Shown here piece by piece: positions 50,280-63,436 of a stretch of 64,000 bases of DNA. The notes under the pieces were generated by a model that was given only the letters and a program-made list of their open reading frames with translations, was not told the DNA's origin and made no database searches. This DNA is from Phlebotomus papatasi (Eukaryota; Arthropoda; Insecta; Diptera; Psychodidae): positions 64,604,627 through 64,668,626 of the forward strand of contig NC_077223.1 in assembly GCF_024763615.1 (NCBI RefSeq), read 5' to 3'. Numbering within the stretch: position 1 is the stretch's first letter; each line of letters starts with the position of its first letter. The position numbers and the translations under genes are program-made.

Positions 50280-51800
50280 GTATCTAAAGGCCCATACACA
50301 CTGAACCCAAACACAAGTAGATTTTGATTCTCCAATAGTGTCTTGGATAAAAGGTAAATGGAACTCTATTTGCACAAAAAATCGTTGAAGTTCGAAGAAT
50401 TCAAATGAAATTTCGAATTTTCATACTAAATTTGCGAACAAGGTGGGGAAAATTTATCAAATATCACACTAAAAGGCTGGCAAACGAGTTACTTTTAGTG
50501 ATTATGCAGTGATTAAATACTGGGGCAAGAACAGTAAACGTTGTTGTTCTGTTTTTTTTCCTCACAACAGAAGACCGTCACATTTTGACACTTGAGCACT
50601 TCGAAATTCGAACAGGATATAACTTCCGCCACCTTGCGAAAGTTTTAAGAAGTAAGAAAATCTCTTTTTTGGATTTTCAAATAGATTTTCGAATTTTTCA
50701 AGATCTACTTGTGGATGGTAAGACTAAGAGCAATTATTAAAAAAAATATTTTTAAAGAAAATTTTTCCTATCATTGTGTGCAAAATCGTAAATTTATTAT
50801 TTCAAAAGGCTACGAAAATTGCTTAAAATGTGTAGACACCATAACAGGGGGATTTCACCCACTGTGCTATGGACCGCTGAGTCTTGGGAAATCTCCCCAA
50901 AGGGAGCATCTAAACGGGGGGATTTTATTTCGAAACCGCCATTTTGACACAAAAATCCCCCACGGAGCTTTAGATCGGTGCATTTTTGCTTATCTTTCGG
51001 CGCTTAAAATCTCCCTCTTCGAAAGCTCAATTTGTTTATGTTCGAATGTTTTGACTTTTCAAGCGATATTAAGTCTTTTTTTTTTGTATTTCAAGAGATG
51101 TTTTCCTCGTGAACTATTTTCAAAGTTATCAAGAGTCGAAAAGCAGGTGAAATGGGGACACGATATCGATCACTCCTTTGAATGCATCGTTTAATCTTTA
51201 TTAATGGTCGAATTGTTAAAGTTGATTTATAGGAAAGTAAAAACTTACGATATTTTCTTAATTTAGCAACAATATTAGCATAAAATCCTTCAGTACGACG
51301 GTTTTGATATAGAGGATGTGTGCCCCAACTCCTCTTCCTTATAAAATATTCGTCACTAGGCATAACTATCAACTTTACCTATCTTTAATAAATTGTTTGA
51401 TTCTAAAACATTGTGTAATTGACGTTCGAAACGTTTCGAAATAAAATAGAACGTCTTCCAGACTATCTATTTTGGTTAGAGCACACTGGGAGAATTTATA
51501 AGAGAGGGTGGAGAAAATTTATCCCAGGAATGAACCACTAGGGGAGATTTCCCGAGACTCACCGGTGCATAGCACAGTGGGGTGCATTTCGAAATCCCCC
51601 CGTATAGAAGACGCCAAATGGTTTATTCCTGAAATATTTTTTCCACTCTGTTATAGTCTCCCACGGTGTGTCTTGGCTAAAATACAAATTCGAATTGTTG
51701 GGTTCGTTTTCGAATAGTTTTGCGATGTATAAGGGTGGATTAATGGTAATAGGAAAAAACTCATCTAGAGAAAATCGACTTATCCGTTTAACCTTGCGTT
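50280..51800. repeat. Region with partial inverted repeats, unresolved
   Basis: The words ACGGGGGGATTTTATTTCGA (near 50914) and TCGAAATCCCCCCGT (near 51590) mirror each other, as do TCACCCACTGTGCTATG and CATAGCACAGTGGGGTGC. Words CAAGTAGATTTTG (50308) and ATCTACTTGTGG (50702) also form a pair. Open frames inside this block are not recognisable genes. Confidence 0.45.
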
Positions 51801-52015
51801 ACTGTGATTACTGAACTATTAATAGTGAACTACCTAAACCGGTTAAATTTGAATTGAAAAATAGTCCTCCAATCGGAAAGCTTACTTGAGGGCTGCAGCT
51901 CAGTACTCGGATATGAAAATTTTTCGACTGGAATTCCGAAAGGATTTTCAATTGCGCGTAGTTACTTGTCCTACCAATAATATAATGCCTTAGCCTTAAT
52001 CACAGAACATCCTTA

Positions 52016-52266
52016 CGCTGAGATAAATCAGAAAAAGTTAAAATAACATTCCGGAAATGTTAATTTTACCCTGCAGTATTGATCCATAATCGGTGTAAAT
52101 ATTAATCTTTTTAGGTGTGTTAGGAGTTAAAGGTACCCTTTTTCATGTTAATTTTACCCTTAAAAAGGTGTAAAATTAACATTAAAAATATTGATATATT
52201 TTTACACCTAAAAAGTGTTAAATTTCTAAGGAAACAATGTTAATCGCACCCTATTTTTTCTCAGTG
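52016..52266 (-). mobile_element. 251-bp MITE, CACTGAGAAAA family (copy 3)
   Basis: Flanked by TA at 52014-52015 and 52267-52268. On the minus strand it starts CACTGAGAAAAAATAGGGTG and carries GGTGTAAAAATATATCAAT. Full-length match to the copies at 22032 and 40859. Confidence 0.85.
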
Positions 52267-54110
52267 TACAAAGTCAATTCAAATATTAAGGATTATTTCA
52301 TTATTATTTCTATTATTATTATTTCTTTATTTATATAATTATTATTTCTATTTCATTGTTTAATAAATTGATTTATAGAATGATTATTGCAAAAGTTTAT
52401 TAAATTACAACGGAAGCTCTCACAGCTATATTTAAACATCTAACGGTTAAGATGACATTCATAAACTAACTTTTTTTTAATGCTTATTTGCAATTCAGAC
52501 TTTATTGTATACATTTTCATGTAATTTATGTACCCAACTCTGCCACTGACCTCAAAATATTCTTTTCTCTTTCAATGGTCATCTCCTGTTAATCTCTCCC
52601 CAAAGTGCATTCTGGCAAGATCAGTGGCCACAAGATGGGTCATTTTCTTAAATGCGACACACCGTTAAAAGTAGTAGTTTTTTTTTGCATGTGAATCCAC
52701 CATGGTTTATTTAATGTTGGCGATATTTTTCACTTTTATACACAATTTGCATGCGAGACAAACACATTCACTTCCAAATGGGTTTATTGTACGGCTCTAC
52801 CAACAATATTTATACATGGTCGAGAGGACGATATACTAAAAGAATCCAGAAATAAGCCGCAAATTTCTTCTGGCGAAGATTTTAATTCTTGTTTACTACA
52901 CGCTGTTTCTCTCTGGACTTATAAGCCAACAACTGCAACCATGTGGAGGATGAAGGAGTTGAGAAAGAGTGCTCCATGAAGAATATTAAATGAACTATAG
53001 CCGACTTTAGAGTGATTCCACAGGAGATAAATTTCATCTCATGGTGAATAAATAAATTTTCTTTTTATTGACAAAAGAACACTCATAAAATAGTCTATTC
53101 AAGGAAAACTTATAGACCCATAGAGCAAGAAAAAAATTTGTTCTTTTAGCCATTACGACTTTGCCAATTAATCATCTTAAATGAGTCGCTCAGCGAGATA
53201 CTATGATATTTAAATATTTAACATCGACGTATTTTTAATTAACACCCAAAATGACTAATGAACATCACACCAACAAAATTTAAATAAAAGACAGTCACTA
53301 TAGTCACTACTAAATCCGTTTTGTGGTCATTGCATAAGTACCAATCAATCTTGGAAGGAATTGGATGACAAACGAGGCAATAATCACATTATCATTTGCC
53401 AATGAACTAAAATTGAATTAATTATTCAGCCGTAAGGAATCAACTCTAATACTATTTCTACTGATTTTATCGGTTGCAGCAGTTGTGTCTTTTCTACCTA
53501 ATGTGGTCATACATATTTAATTTGTCGAAAGACTTCTTGGGCGTGTTTGGTATGTTGATTGTACTTTCGTGACCTTTATAAGACTTTCATGTGCACAATT
53601 GAATAAGGAAAGGAAGGATCTCTCTAGCACAAAACGCTCAATCTCTCAAGTCATTCTCTTGCCACAGGGAAAGATTTAAAGGTTTCAAGATTTCACGGAA
53701 AATTTTACAAAATTTTGAAGCAACTGTTTACTCTTCAAAAGCAGCTGCTTGGAGGCTTCCAATAAAATTTACATATAGGGGAGAGCAGGGCTATGTCTGT
53801 TACATCTTAAAATTTTGCAAATGAAATAGTTATGGAATTGAATTTAAAACCAAATTTTGAAAAACTTGTGAACATGAGCGAGCCTGTTTTGACTACACAA
53901 TGCAGTTTGACTACTGATTATCTTTATTAAGTTAGATAAATAATTGTAAAGTGCTTATGACGTCAATCGTTCAGATCGTTCAGATTAAGAGTTGAAAAAA
54001 ATCTATAATTCCTATTAATTGTTATGCAATGGTTTTCCAATAAACACACAAAAAATCAGAATTAAGATTTTCGAATGTGTGAAGATAATTGTTTTTTTTT
54101 ACTTTCTTTT

Positions 54111-54250
54111 ATGGCCTCTACACATTGGGAGAAATTTTTGTCAAAAGTAGCTTTTTTGAAGGAAATTCCCTGCAGCGTTGTAGGGGGAAACGTTAAATTT
54201 CTGTCAAAAACGCAATTTTTGACGAAAATTGCTCCCAATGTGTAGACGCC
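54111..54250. mobile_element. 140-bp MITE, copy 2
   Basis: Ends GGCCTCTACACATTGGGAG and CTCCCAATGTGTAGACGCC are near-perfect inverted repeats; the inner words TTTTTGTCAAAAGTAGC and GACGAAAATTG are mirrored. Related to 48573-48711. Confidence 0.8.
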
Positions 54251-55309
54251 TTTACTAAAAGTTTTGATGTTTTTTCAAAGCATATTTCTCCACAGATATG
54301 AACAAAATTGGATACAATTTTTTGGTACGATTTTTGTTAATTGCAAAGAAAGCTTTTTTTTACATGGAAATGAAAAATTATTTTAAACTTTTTATTTATT
54401 TACAGCAATGTTAGTGCTCCACTCCCTGAGTATACTCTTCCCATAAATTCTTTAAGGACATAACCTTCTATTTTTTTCCGAATTTAAAATAATATGTCGG
54501 TAGAGACAAAGAAAGTAACTTAATTGAATCAAACGCCAAAAAAATCAAACTAAATTTTTCCGAGATTCGTGAAAAAAGTGGTTTAAAAATTAGTGAGAAA
54601 AGTTCTCCTGAAGAAAAACCAACTCCACATTGACATCCTGATAGTGATGATTGATAAAAAAAAATCCCTTGAATTTTACGATCCCTATGAAAAATTCCGA
54701 GAACATTATTTAATTGATCCCTGAAGGAAGTCCACATCCTGACAGAAAGCTCTGGTCAAGGCGAAAACAGTGTTTCAATCTTTTAGGGTAACCTTTTTCA
54801 CTGGCATTACTTAATAAGTTAAATATATATTTACAATAGTTACTAAAAAGTGTTGCATTTTCAGTAAAGCAAAATATTAGAAAATTGCATTAATTAAGAT
54901 TCAAGAACAATTCGGGTTAGTTCGATACCAAGCATATTTTCTTTTAAGTTTTTATCAACACAATAAAAAAATTAAAATTGCAAAAAATTAAGTTTAATTG
55001 TTGTATTTTCATATGCCTTAAAGCTTAGATTATTTTTTGTTATATTGAAAACAATAGGAAAAAAGTTCATTTGCGTTTGGCTCAAAACAATTTAAGTTCT
55101 GAAATTTAACGAATTTGTTTCTAATTCTGTGATCATATTGCAAACAATTTATGTGAGACGTTTTCCTGTAACATAATATCGTTTTTCTACGATAACTCGC
55201 AGAACAATTGACCAATTTATTCGTAACCTAAATCTCTATAGATATTGATTAGAACCTTTTCTTTGAAATTTTTGACTCGTCGCACCCATATTTCAAAAAT
55301 TAAGGGAAA

Positions 55310-56040
55310 GTGCCCAGTTTTCTTTCTCCCCCCCCCACCCTAACCCCTCCAAAACCAAGTTTTTGGGTTTTCTCAAAATTGGCCCAAGCTTTTTCAATGA
55401 TTTTCTGATATTTCCTAGTGGTACTCAAGGCGAACATTTCGTCGAAACCTACCTATGACCGGAAAATTCGCGATTTTGAATTATTGAAGGTCAAGGATCA
55501 AGCACATCGGAGGACCCAATTTTCAACCGATTTGGTTAAATTTGGATTTTTTGGAAATGTAATTTCGAACGCGGCTGTAATTCCCTAGACACACTTACGA
55601 CTTAAGCCGAGAGATGACTTAATGGAAAATTATGGAAATGAAGTTTAATCATTATTTCGAATACGCTAAGCCGTCTCTCAGCTAATGCTCAGATCTGTCG
55701 AAGCCATAACGGTCTTCATAGGTAATGAATTACTTAAGTACCGATTTTTGAATATATTTTTTCGGAAATTATTGTTTTTACTTCCCCTTAAATTTTTTTC
55801 GAGCTATAGGTCAAACGGTAAGGGATATCGACTTCTTGTCTTCACTGCTGCCCCCGGTCCCCCTACCATAAGTGGAAATTATCTCGGACGATCTTTTCTT
55901 CCTTTTTCTCTTATCCCCGCTCCATCTCCTCCAAAACCATGTTTTTCGGTTTTTCTCAAAATTGGCCCAAGCTGTTTCAATGATTTATCGGATATGTTTT
56001 AGGGGTATTCCAGGCGAATATATCGTCCAAATTTAAAATA
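55310..56040 (-). repeat. Dispersed repeat family R, two copies in a row
   Basis: Two tandem copies (about 55310-55580 and 55800-56040) share CTCAAAATTGGCCCAAGCT and the CATAGGTA-GG-TTTCG word in reverse. Between them lies the short element 55583-55700. Confidence 0.6.
55583..55700 (+). repeat. Short dispersed element, copy of 15982-16106
   Basis: Starts CCCTAGACACACTTACGACT and ends CAGATCTGTCGA. It parallels the minus-strand copy at 15982-16106 and appears to have inserted into a family R copy. Confidence 0.6.
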
Positions 56041-59000
56041 TATTGCATAGTCACATTTATTCAGAAACCTAGGAAAATTTTGATCATTACGACGCCTGAG
56101 ATCGCACAGAGCATGGGCACTTTTCCCTTTAGATTTTTTATCCGAAATAATTTTGATAATTAGAAGGTTTTTATTAATATTTTCTTTTTATGTATTTGAT
56201 TTATTCATTTGCACTCTCATATCCCTGTATATGTAGTAATATGTATTTATTGTTTTCAATAACAATCATTTGCCAATGCTATTAATAGACAGAGTGAGGA
56301 AAGCGAGGTAGCAATGTAGAATAGCCTTTTCGCTTATTTTATCGAATGTACCCAAGATATTGGCTGATAATATTCATTAATGTAATTGCTTTTAGAATAA
56401 TTTTCGATGATTTGAAAATTAGAAGTATTAAAAACGCTTTGTAGCGAGTACTATATACATTAAACTATGTATCAACCATGAGGGTTGGATCGTCACCCTA
56501 AAATAAAATGATTAATTTAGAAAATGTCTTGGTAATGGGTTACATGTCGACAAATAATTTTCAAAAAAAAAAAAAATCCGTTGGGGCGACTATTCAACCT
56601 TCCTGGTCGATATAAGCTTCATTTAACTTTATAAATTTCACGATACTAAATTCATTTAAGAATTAAGAATTTTAATTGGTTTGAAATTGTACAAATTCTT
56701 TAGTTTTCGAGGTCTTTAAATCCGTCAGACTGCAACAACCCCATCCTCCCCTATAGTCTTAATCAACTGAAAAATGTCTTCAATGAGTTTGAATAAAAAA
56801 ATCTCGACTAATCATCAAGATCCCATGTTTTGAAATTCTTTTCAACACTCTGATCTTCCTCTAAAGATCACTTTTCTGAAAATAAAATCCGAGATGATTT
56901 CATAAGCCAAAATTACAATCATTGGCCCAAAATTATGACCATTGAGCATGGTGATCGTGAGGCATTTCCAATTATCAAGTGTATAATTTTCTGTTTTGCG
57001 CTCAATCGTCGTCACTTTTTTTTTCATTCGACCAACTATCAAATATCAATTAAGCGTCGATTTGGTCGCTTTGGCATACGTTAAAATGACGGTTATGAAG
57101 GGAAAGTTAGTACACTTCGCATCTCTTGATGCATTTACCAAGCGTGAGGATGGAGGTGAATTGCGCAAAAAAAGAACAATTTTCCAAAGTGTAATTACCG
57201 AGGTGAAATATTGATGTTTGTAGACAATTTTAGCGATTACTTTTCAATTTTGTCGTGTTTGTTTTTTAATCTTATCTTGGCAGCGTGAAGGTGAATTGAT
57301 GCAAAATACGCAGAGTTGTTGGCAAACAGATTTGACCTGTGAGAGTGGTTGGAAATTTACAAGAAATTCTTATATATTATCATGAAGTTACATTGAGATT
57401 TTATTCATCAGACAGGAATTGCATTCATTAGTGTGAAAGAAATATTATTTGGTGTAAAGCGTGAAATGAGTTCATTGCATGATCACTTTCTCAAGTCACC
57501 AATCTTGCTGGATTTACGAGCGGAAGAATAAGAAGTTGGAAAAGGGCGAGAAACTGGGTCATTTTGTATCCTACAGGCTCATAAAAATTGAGGATGTAGC
57601 ACAAGTCGGCAGCATTTAAGCTTCAATGAACTCTGTACCCAATTTTTCTTGTCTTTTCTGAGGGTTAAATTAAAAATTTACCGCGCGAACTCATCCACAT
57701 CTCTCTTCTTCACCTTTAAAATATTATAAATGGAAATTTCACTTTAATGCACCTTCAATCACTTGGTTCTTTTGGGTGAAATTCTCTTTTATGAATATGA
57801 CACAATTTTAATATTATTTCTCATCAATATGCGACATCAAAAATCCCCTTTGATCAGTATGAAATCACCTTTAATATTTACTCCTTCAATTAGCTCAATC
57901 AGACGAGACTTTTTCTTCCATCCGTCTCTGTTTACCTCAAGCAAATTAATGACATGCCGATGGATATGGTTTTAGAGCCCAAAAGAACGACCAAAATATC
58001 GACATTTTCTCACAAATCCCCCCATTTAGCTCCTCATTCAAGAGAAATTCCTCTGATGTGAATCACTTTGCGCCTAATCTTCTTGAGCTGAAAACTCTTC
58101 TCATCTGAAAATATTATAATTCTAAAGCAAATCTATGTCAATGCCATACAAAATGGGTAAAATTCTTTTAAAGCACTACGTGTGTGGCTTCAACTTTTAC
58201 AAGCATTTTGGCACACTGATAATATTAGCAACACAATTTTACAGAGCAAAAATTTGCATATTTGAGCACAATTGTAGATTTTATTTCCATTGAAAATTAT
58301 TTAACTCAATCGTTGCAATATTTCAAATAACACTTAATCACACGGGTTTTTTTTTTGTGTGTGTAATTGCCCCACTGAAATTAATTACACAATTTTGTAT
58401 GATGACCCATTAAAAGTGCAGCGATAAATGGCGAAATATGCAAAAGCAATAATTTCACAACCACATGAGGCCCAAAACATCCAATTCGATTGATGGACTT
58501 CTGTTCTGAGCACGATCAGAAACAGAGATGGGTAATTTGGCTACACTTGAAATGTAAAATATAAGTTCTAAAGGAGATTTTCTTACAAAATTCACAAGCA
58601 AATCTTAACTTGTTGCAGCATAACTTGCCATAACTTATTCGTTACTTGATTCAGAAGTTTTCTTGAAGCTGTGTATTTCGTTGAGAATGGTTGATTTAGG
58701 AGCCGAGTAAGTTACGACAGTGACTGATTCAAACGACGAAATTATTCCAACATTACAGATCAATATTCCTTATAATACATGTCGATTGACATTCTATTAG
58801 AATATCGTTCGATTTGTAGTCTGTCGTCAAGAAATAAAAGCATCAGCATTCTTATTACGTTTCGACTGATCTTGATTGATAAAAACGATTTAGTTAGCTA
58901 GAGTATGTGACAAACGTTCAACAACGTCGAATAAATAACGAAATGTTTCTGATAAACAACTCAAAAAAAGGTTCAATAAACTTATAGAACTATCAAACTT

Positions 59001-59042
59001 CAAAAGTTTGCAACAAAAGTCTTTGACGCAATAAATGTTTTA

Positions 59043-59772
59043 GGGTAACTGTACCTAATTTCGGTCAGCTTGCAATTTCGGCCACTTATTTTGTTCTTCA
59101 AATTTTCTTTTGTTCACAAACAAAATATGTCGCTTCGGAGAACAAGATGATGTGAAAAATATTTTGAAAGAATTTCGGAAGGGCAAAGAACTACAGTAGA
59201 CTCTCTCAAATTCGGGCATTTGGTTCCAAAATGTCACCCGATTTAGAGAGAAATTCGGGCGACATATTTTTTGAAATGCAACGAATTTTTATTCAATTGT
59301 ATACACATATTGAGTTTACATACTCATATTTATGGTAAATTTCAGGAAAACGCATTAATAATGCAAAAACACATCAGTACTATAAGAAACCATGGCAAGT
59401 TTGAGCATATTTGCTTCATTTGATAATCATAATCAAACTTGAAAAATGTCAACAAACTTTTTTTTTTTCAAATTTAACTGCTGGCCGAATTAAAAAGTAG
59501 CCCGATCTTAAAAGAGCCGAATTAGCGAGACTCTACTGTATGAGAATCACCGTGGCCAAAATATTACCCAAAAGCTATATCTATATTTTTAATTATTTTA
59601 AAATGTATTAAGAATGATTTTACAGAAAACAAAGACGATAAACTAACTATAAGATTCCAAGCAACAGTTTTTAAAAAGAAAAAACAAAAACATTCAATTT
59701 GTATTAAAATACTAAAAATTAAGGCTTTGACACTTGCATGGAACTATAATGAAGTTTGTAACAGTTACTTTA
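59043..59772 (+). mobile_element. GGGTAAGTGTG family element with nested MITE
   Basis: It begins GGGTAACTGTACCTAATTTC after TA and ends near AACAGTTACTTT. Excluding 59194-59538 it aligns with 34723-35149. The right end is degraded. Confidence 0.7.
59194..59538 (+). mobile_element. 345-bp MITE, CAGTAGACTCTCTC/GAGACTCTACTG ends
   Basis: TA flanks both sides (59192-59193 and 59539-59540). Paralogous host copies at 34723 and 59821 have uninterrupted sequence at this place. The ends are inverted repeats; the interior matches 7030-7360. No coding capacity. Confidence 0.92.
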
Positions 59773-59820
59773 TGTGTTAATTTATTATTGTAACTGATAT
59801 GATGTAACTGATTGATAACT

Positions 59821-60142
59821 GTAGGAAATTTCGGCCAGCTTGTAATTTCGGCCACTTCTTTCGTTTATCAAAATACCGTATTTTTTTTTAATTTTTTCAT
59901 CCTCTAGAGATTGAATAATGAAAAAAATTTAAAAAAAATATCACCTTTACGAACGAGATAATGTGAAAAAGGCCTAAGAAGAGTTTCTTAAAGGGCAAGA
60001 AACTACGGGAATCAGGCCGGTCGAAAAATTACCCAAGCCAAAGTCTATATTTTTAGTCACTTCAAAGTGAATTAAGCGTTATTTCAAAGGAAACAAAACT
60101 AACAAACTATTAACAAAGTTCCAAACAACACCGATATTCTAA
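59821..60142 (+). mobile_element. Truncated GGGTAAGTGTG family copy
   Basis: Starts AGGAAATTTCGGCCAGCTTG, has AACGAGATAATGTGAAAAAG and an uninterrupted GGGCAAGAAACTACGGGAAT (no MITE). Sits about 50 bases from the copy at 59043-59772. Confidence 0.65.
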
Positions 60143-60582
60143 TGGAACGTTCACCGACATGCATTATAGGGTATAACCCTGGTATCACATTTGCTCGTTA
60201 AAATGTTGTAGCAATTGATACTAATTGTTACGTATGAACGTTTAAATGCGTGATTTGTGTATTTGAATTATTTAATAATAGGAATTTGATTTATCAATTG
60301 ATAAAAAAGGCTTCTAACTGACAGAGCATAGACAAAGGAATTCTATAAAGTCTCTATTTCTTAAACTTTTACTTTGAAACACTTGACACTTTAGAATATT
60401 CTTGATCTTGGTAACTTATAGCTTTCTACTAAAAGAAAAAATATTTTAGGGTGATTATAAGACCAATAAAATCCCATAATAAGCAATAATAATTAAGAAA
60501 AAGATAAAAACTGATTTTAACACAACTTTGACTTAATGTACGAATAATAAATTAACAATGATATTCAAGTTCATCAGAGATA

Positions 60583-61160
60583 GGGGAGACTGGGGCAAAA
60601 CTTGTCAAAACGCATATTTAATTCTTTCACGAGCTCTGAGGAAACTTAAACGTTTTATAATGAGCATATTCTTATAGGAAATTTAGTGCTTTAAAACATT
60701 GCAGAAGACTATTTTCCTCTATCTCGAAAGAAATGTGATTTTCGAATCATTTTCTAAAATCGATTTCGATTTTGAGGAGATTCTCAAAATTGCTGGGGGA
60801 AATTTTGTCAATCTACGGATAATTTGTGATGTTTTACTCTCGCAAACGTTAAAAATATCAAATAGACGTATTTTTATAGGAAATTTATTCCTCTACAACT
60901 TTGTCGAAGATAATTTTTCTCTATCTTAAATTAATCAGTATTGATATTTTCTGTTAGCCAAATATTCCAAAAATAGGGCTCAAAATTTTATTATTTTTTT
61001 ATTTTACATAATCCTTCCTCGAATCCCTTGAAACTTTGTAAGTTTAAGAAGGTTCATGAAGGCTATCTATAATTAAAAAATTCAAGCCTCAGTCTCTTTT
61101 ATTTTAGAAAATAGTAAATATTGAAATTTTCGTCTTGACAAATTTTGCCCCAGTCTCCCC
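60583..61160 (+). mobile_element. 578-bp TIR element, GGGGAGACTGGGGC ends
   Basis: Ends GGGGAGACTGGGGCAAAACT and TTTTGCCCCAGTCTCCCC are inverted, with TA on both sides. A 76-codon open frame inside has no known domain. The interior contains two similar segments (AGGAAATTTA...CTACAAC). A diverged copy lies at 6442-7540. Confidence 0.85.
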
Positions 61161-61604
61161 TATTTTGTGCAATAATTTATTTAATTTGAATATCAAAGTT
61201 TTATATGTATATGGTGAGATTTACCATTTTTTAAATAAATAATTAATTAGCAGTGCATGTAAATAGAGAAGAATTATTATGAAAGGGAGTATTAAGAAGT
61301 TATGAGCATTCTTGACATTTAAATTATGGTTTAAAGTGTTTAAAGTACACATTTCTGATCAAATTCTACGTTTTTTACTGACATAAATGGAATATTTTAC
61401 TGACCATAAATTTTTAGTATTTTAAAATGACTTGTCTGTGATGCAGTTTTATTAAAAGTTATTCGAAACATAATATAAAAAATGTTAGTTAAATAAACTA
61501 GGTAAGGATCCTCCTATACCTCTTTCTTATAGACCTCTTATACAAGGATCTTATATAGGGAAATGGTATTAGATAGCACTCGAAAATGCCTGATGAAACT
61601 ACAA

Positions 61605-61662
61605 AGGATTCAAATTCGGGACACATGCATCATGCAGCGAGTGCTCTACCAATTGATTCATT
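61605..61662 (-). tRNA. tRNA-like remnant (pseudogene or SINE head)
   Basis: Read on the minus strand, TCAATTGGTAGAGCAC looks like a tRNA D-arm and TCCCGAATTTGAATCC like a T-arm; they are 20 bases apart. The anticodon stem and acceptor stem do not pair, so it is not a functional tRNA. Confidence 0.35.
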
Positions 61663-63059
61663 ACGTATTTATTTATTACAGAAAAAAATGTAATGTTTGC
61701 CCAAAATGCAAGATACATATATTCAGATTATACATAGTGAAGTTATGTTGAAAAATTTCTCTCAGTGGCTCCTCAAGAGTCGATTTCTCGACGTTAATCG
61801 CAAAGAAGAGTCAAGTGATTGATTCTGGGTAATGCCAGTGCATCTCGCGTTTCCCTCATCACGATTATCAGACCAAACAAATGGGGAGAATCATCGCAGA
61901 GATTGATGTGTTTCTGATCTCTGGGTGGAGTCTGTATTTACAAATTTTTCAATGAATATTCCTGTTTGAAATGTGCCCATGTCTTGTAAATAGTGTTTCA
62001 CGCGAGAAAATGTGCCTTCAATTGGGAGGAGGGGAAACAAACTTGTAAATTGTATAAATTTTCACGACAAGAGGCTTGAAGGAAAATTTCTCACATCTAT
62101 TCTTAGGTGCATTTGCCTTGCCAAAAATTCTTCAAGATACAGCCTCTCACTCTCCCTTGTGTTAAAAGTAGCGAGAGTGTCCTAAAAAAATCACCCATCT
62201 CGATGGAGTTGATACAAAATTCAGAGTGGGTAACAATCTACAAATAAAAAAAGAGATTTCGACTTTTTTTGCACTTGATGCTCATTGCTTGACGCCACCG
62301 TACTGTTTACTGCCTGACCAGAGATCTCAGCAAAAGGAGATTGTGCCAAGAAATTAATAAATTCACTGTGCATTTGAGACAAACTCATCAGTTTTGTCAA
62401 CATGCTCTTCACGTTGGAAGAAAAATCTCAATTGCGGATGTCAGGCGAAGCTCTTTTTTTTTACCACTTTCACGACGCCCCATAAATCCCCAATTCAATG
62501 TGAAAGGAACGTTGAGTTGTGATAACAATTATGCATTTATGTATATTGTCGAGGATATAAGAAAAACATCAATATTTGCATTTGCCAACAGTGACTGTGC
62601 AGACAAGTTCACTGAAGCACAAGAACTTTTGATCTTTGGCGGGGCACAATGTACCATTTGCAAAATGCCAAAATGTGAATTTTACTATCATTAAAATATG
62701 CATTTTCATACACAATGAATTTGCAATATGGATATTGTGCCAAGTGATTTCATAAATTTCACCGAATTTTTCGCTCGTGAAATTAAACGAAGCAAATTAT
62801 CACACTCGAGTAAACTACCTCCAAAAGAATCAACTTCTAGAATTGTTTTTTAGACAATTAAACACAATTTAATTTCTGGATCTTGAAATTACAACGGTTC
62901 GTTGCCAAAACATTGACTTGACACAGTGGAAACACATTAATGTGTAACACAGTCACTGGATACTTAAGTTCACGATATTATATATATGTACATTAATATT
63001 TTAATTATGAAATTTGAGATTATGATTAGCTTTGCCTCAGGTTGTAGAAAATTTCAGAT

Positions 63060-63430
63060 TTAGATAATACGGGTGACAAAGCGTCCCATAACTTTGTGAA
63101 ATATTCAAACTCGTGTCTCAGATGATATACCTCAAAAGTACTTTCACAGTTTCTATCGTTTACTTGTTCACAACCGTTTTTAACAGATTTATAAGTTGCT
63201 CAGAAAATCGCCCAAAGTAAAAGTAATACAACTAATTTTCGGATACAAATTATTTATCAAATCATAACCGCTGGAACCGATTCAGACTTTTAGAAATTTC
63301 AAGGCCTTTCCAATGAGCTCAAATATGTCCTAAGCAGTTGAGATATTCGCTCTCTAGAACCTTTTTAATCTTTGACCTTGAAAACCTGTTACTAAGAATG
63401 ATTCAATGGTATTTTCCTATATCCACCAAA
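63060..63430 (+). repeat. Dispersed repeat family R, copy
   Basis: Has GACAAAGCGTCCCATAACTT, ATATTCAAACTCGTG, CCTCAAAAGTACTTTCACAG and CAACCGTTTTTAACAG, in the same order as 37725-38000. Confidence 0.55.
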
Positions 63431-63436
63431 TGGGTT

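Noticed and set aside
50709..51194. 161-codon plus-strand ORF
   Set aside because: It lies across an inverted-repeat region and shows no recognisable domain.
60699..60929. 76-codon ORF within the 60583-61160 element
   Set aside because: The diverged copy at 6442-7540 does not keep the frame, so it is not likely to be a transposase.
61605..61662. Functional tRNA on the minus strand
   Set aside because: D-arm and T-arm words are present but the anticodon and acceptor stems do not pair; kept only as a remnant.
62341..62694. 117-codon plus-strand ORF ending CTICKMPKCEFYYH
   Set aside because: The Cys pattern is suggestive but there is no full zinc-finger spacing and no splice or composition support; kept as unsupported.
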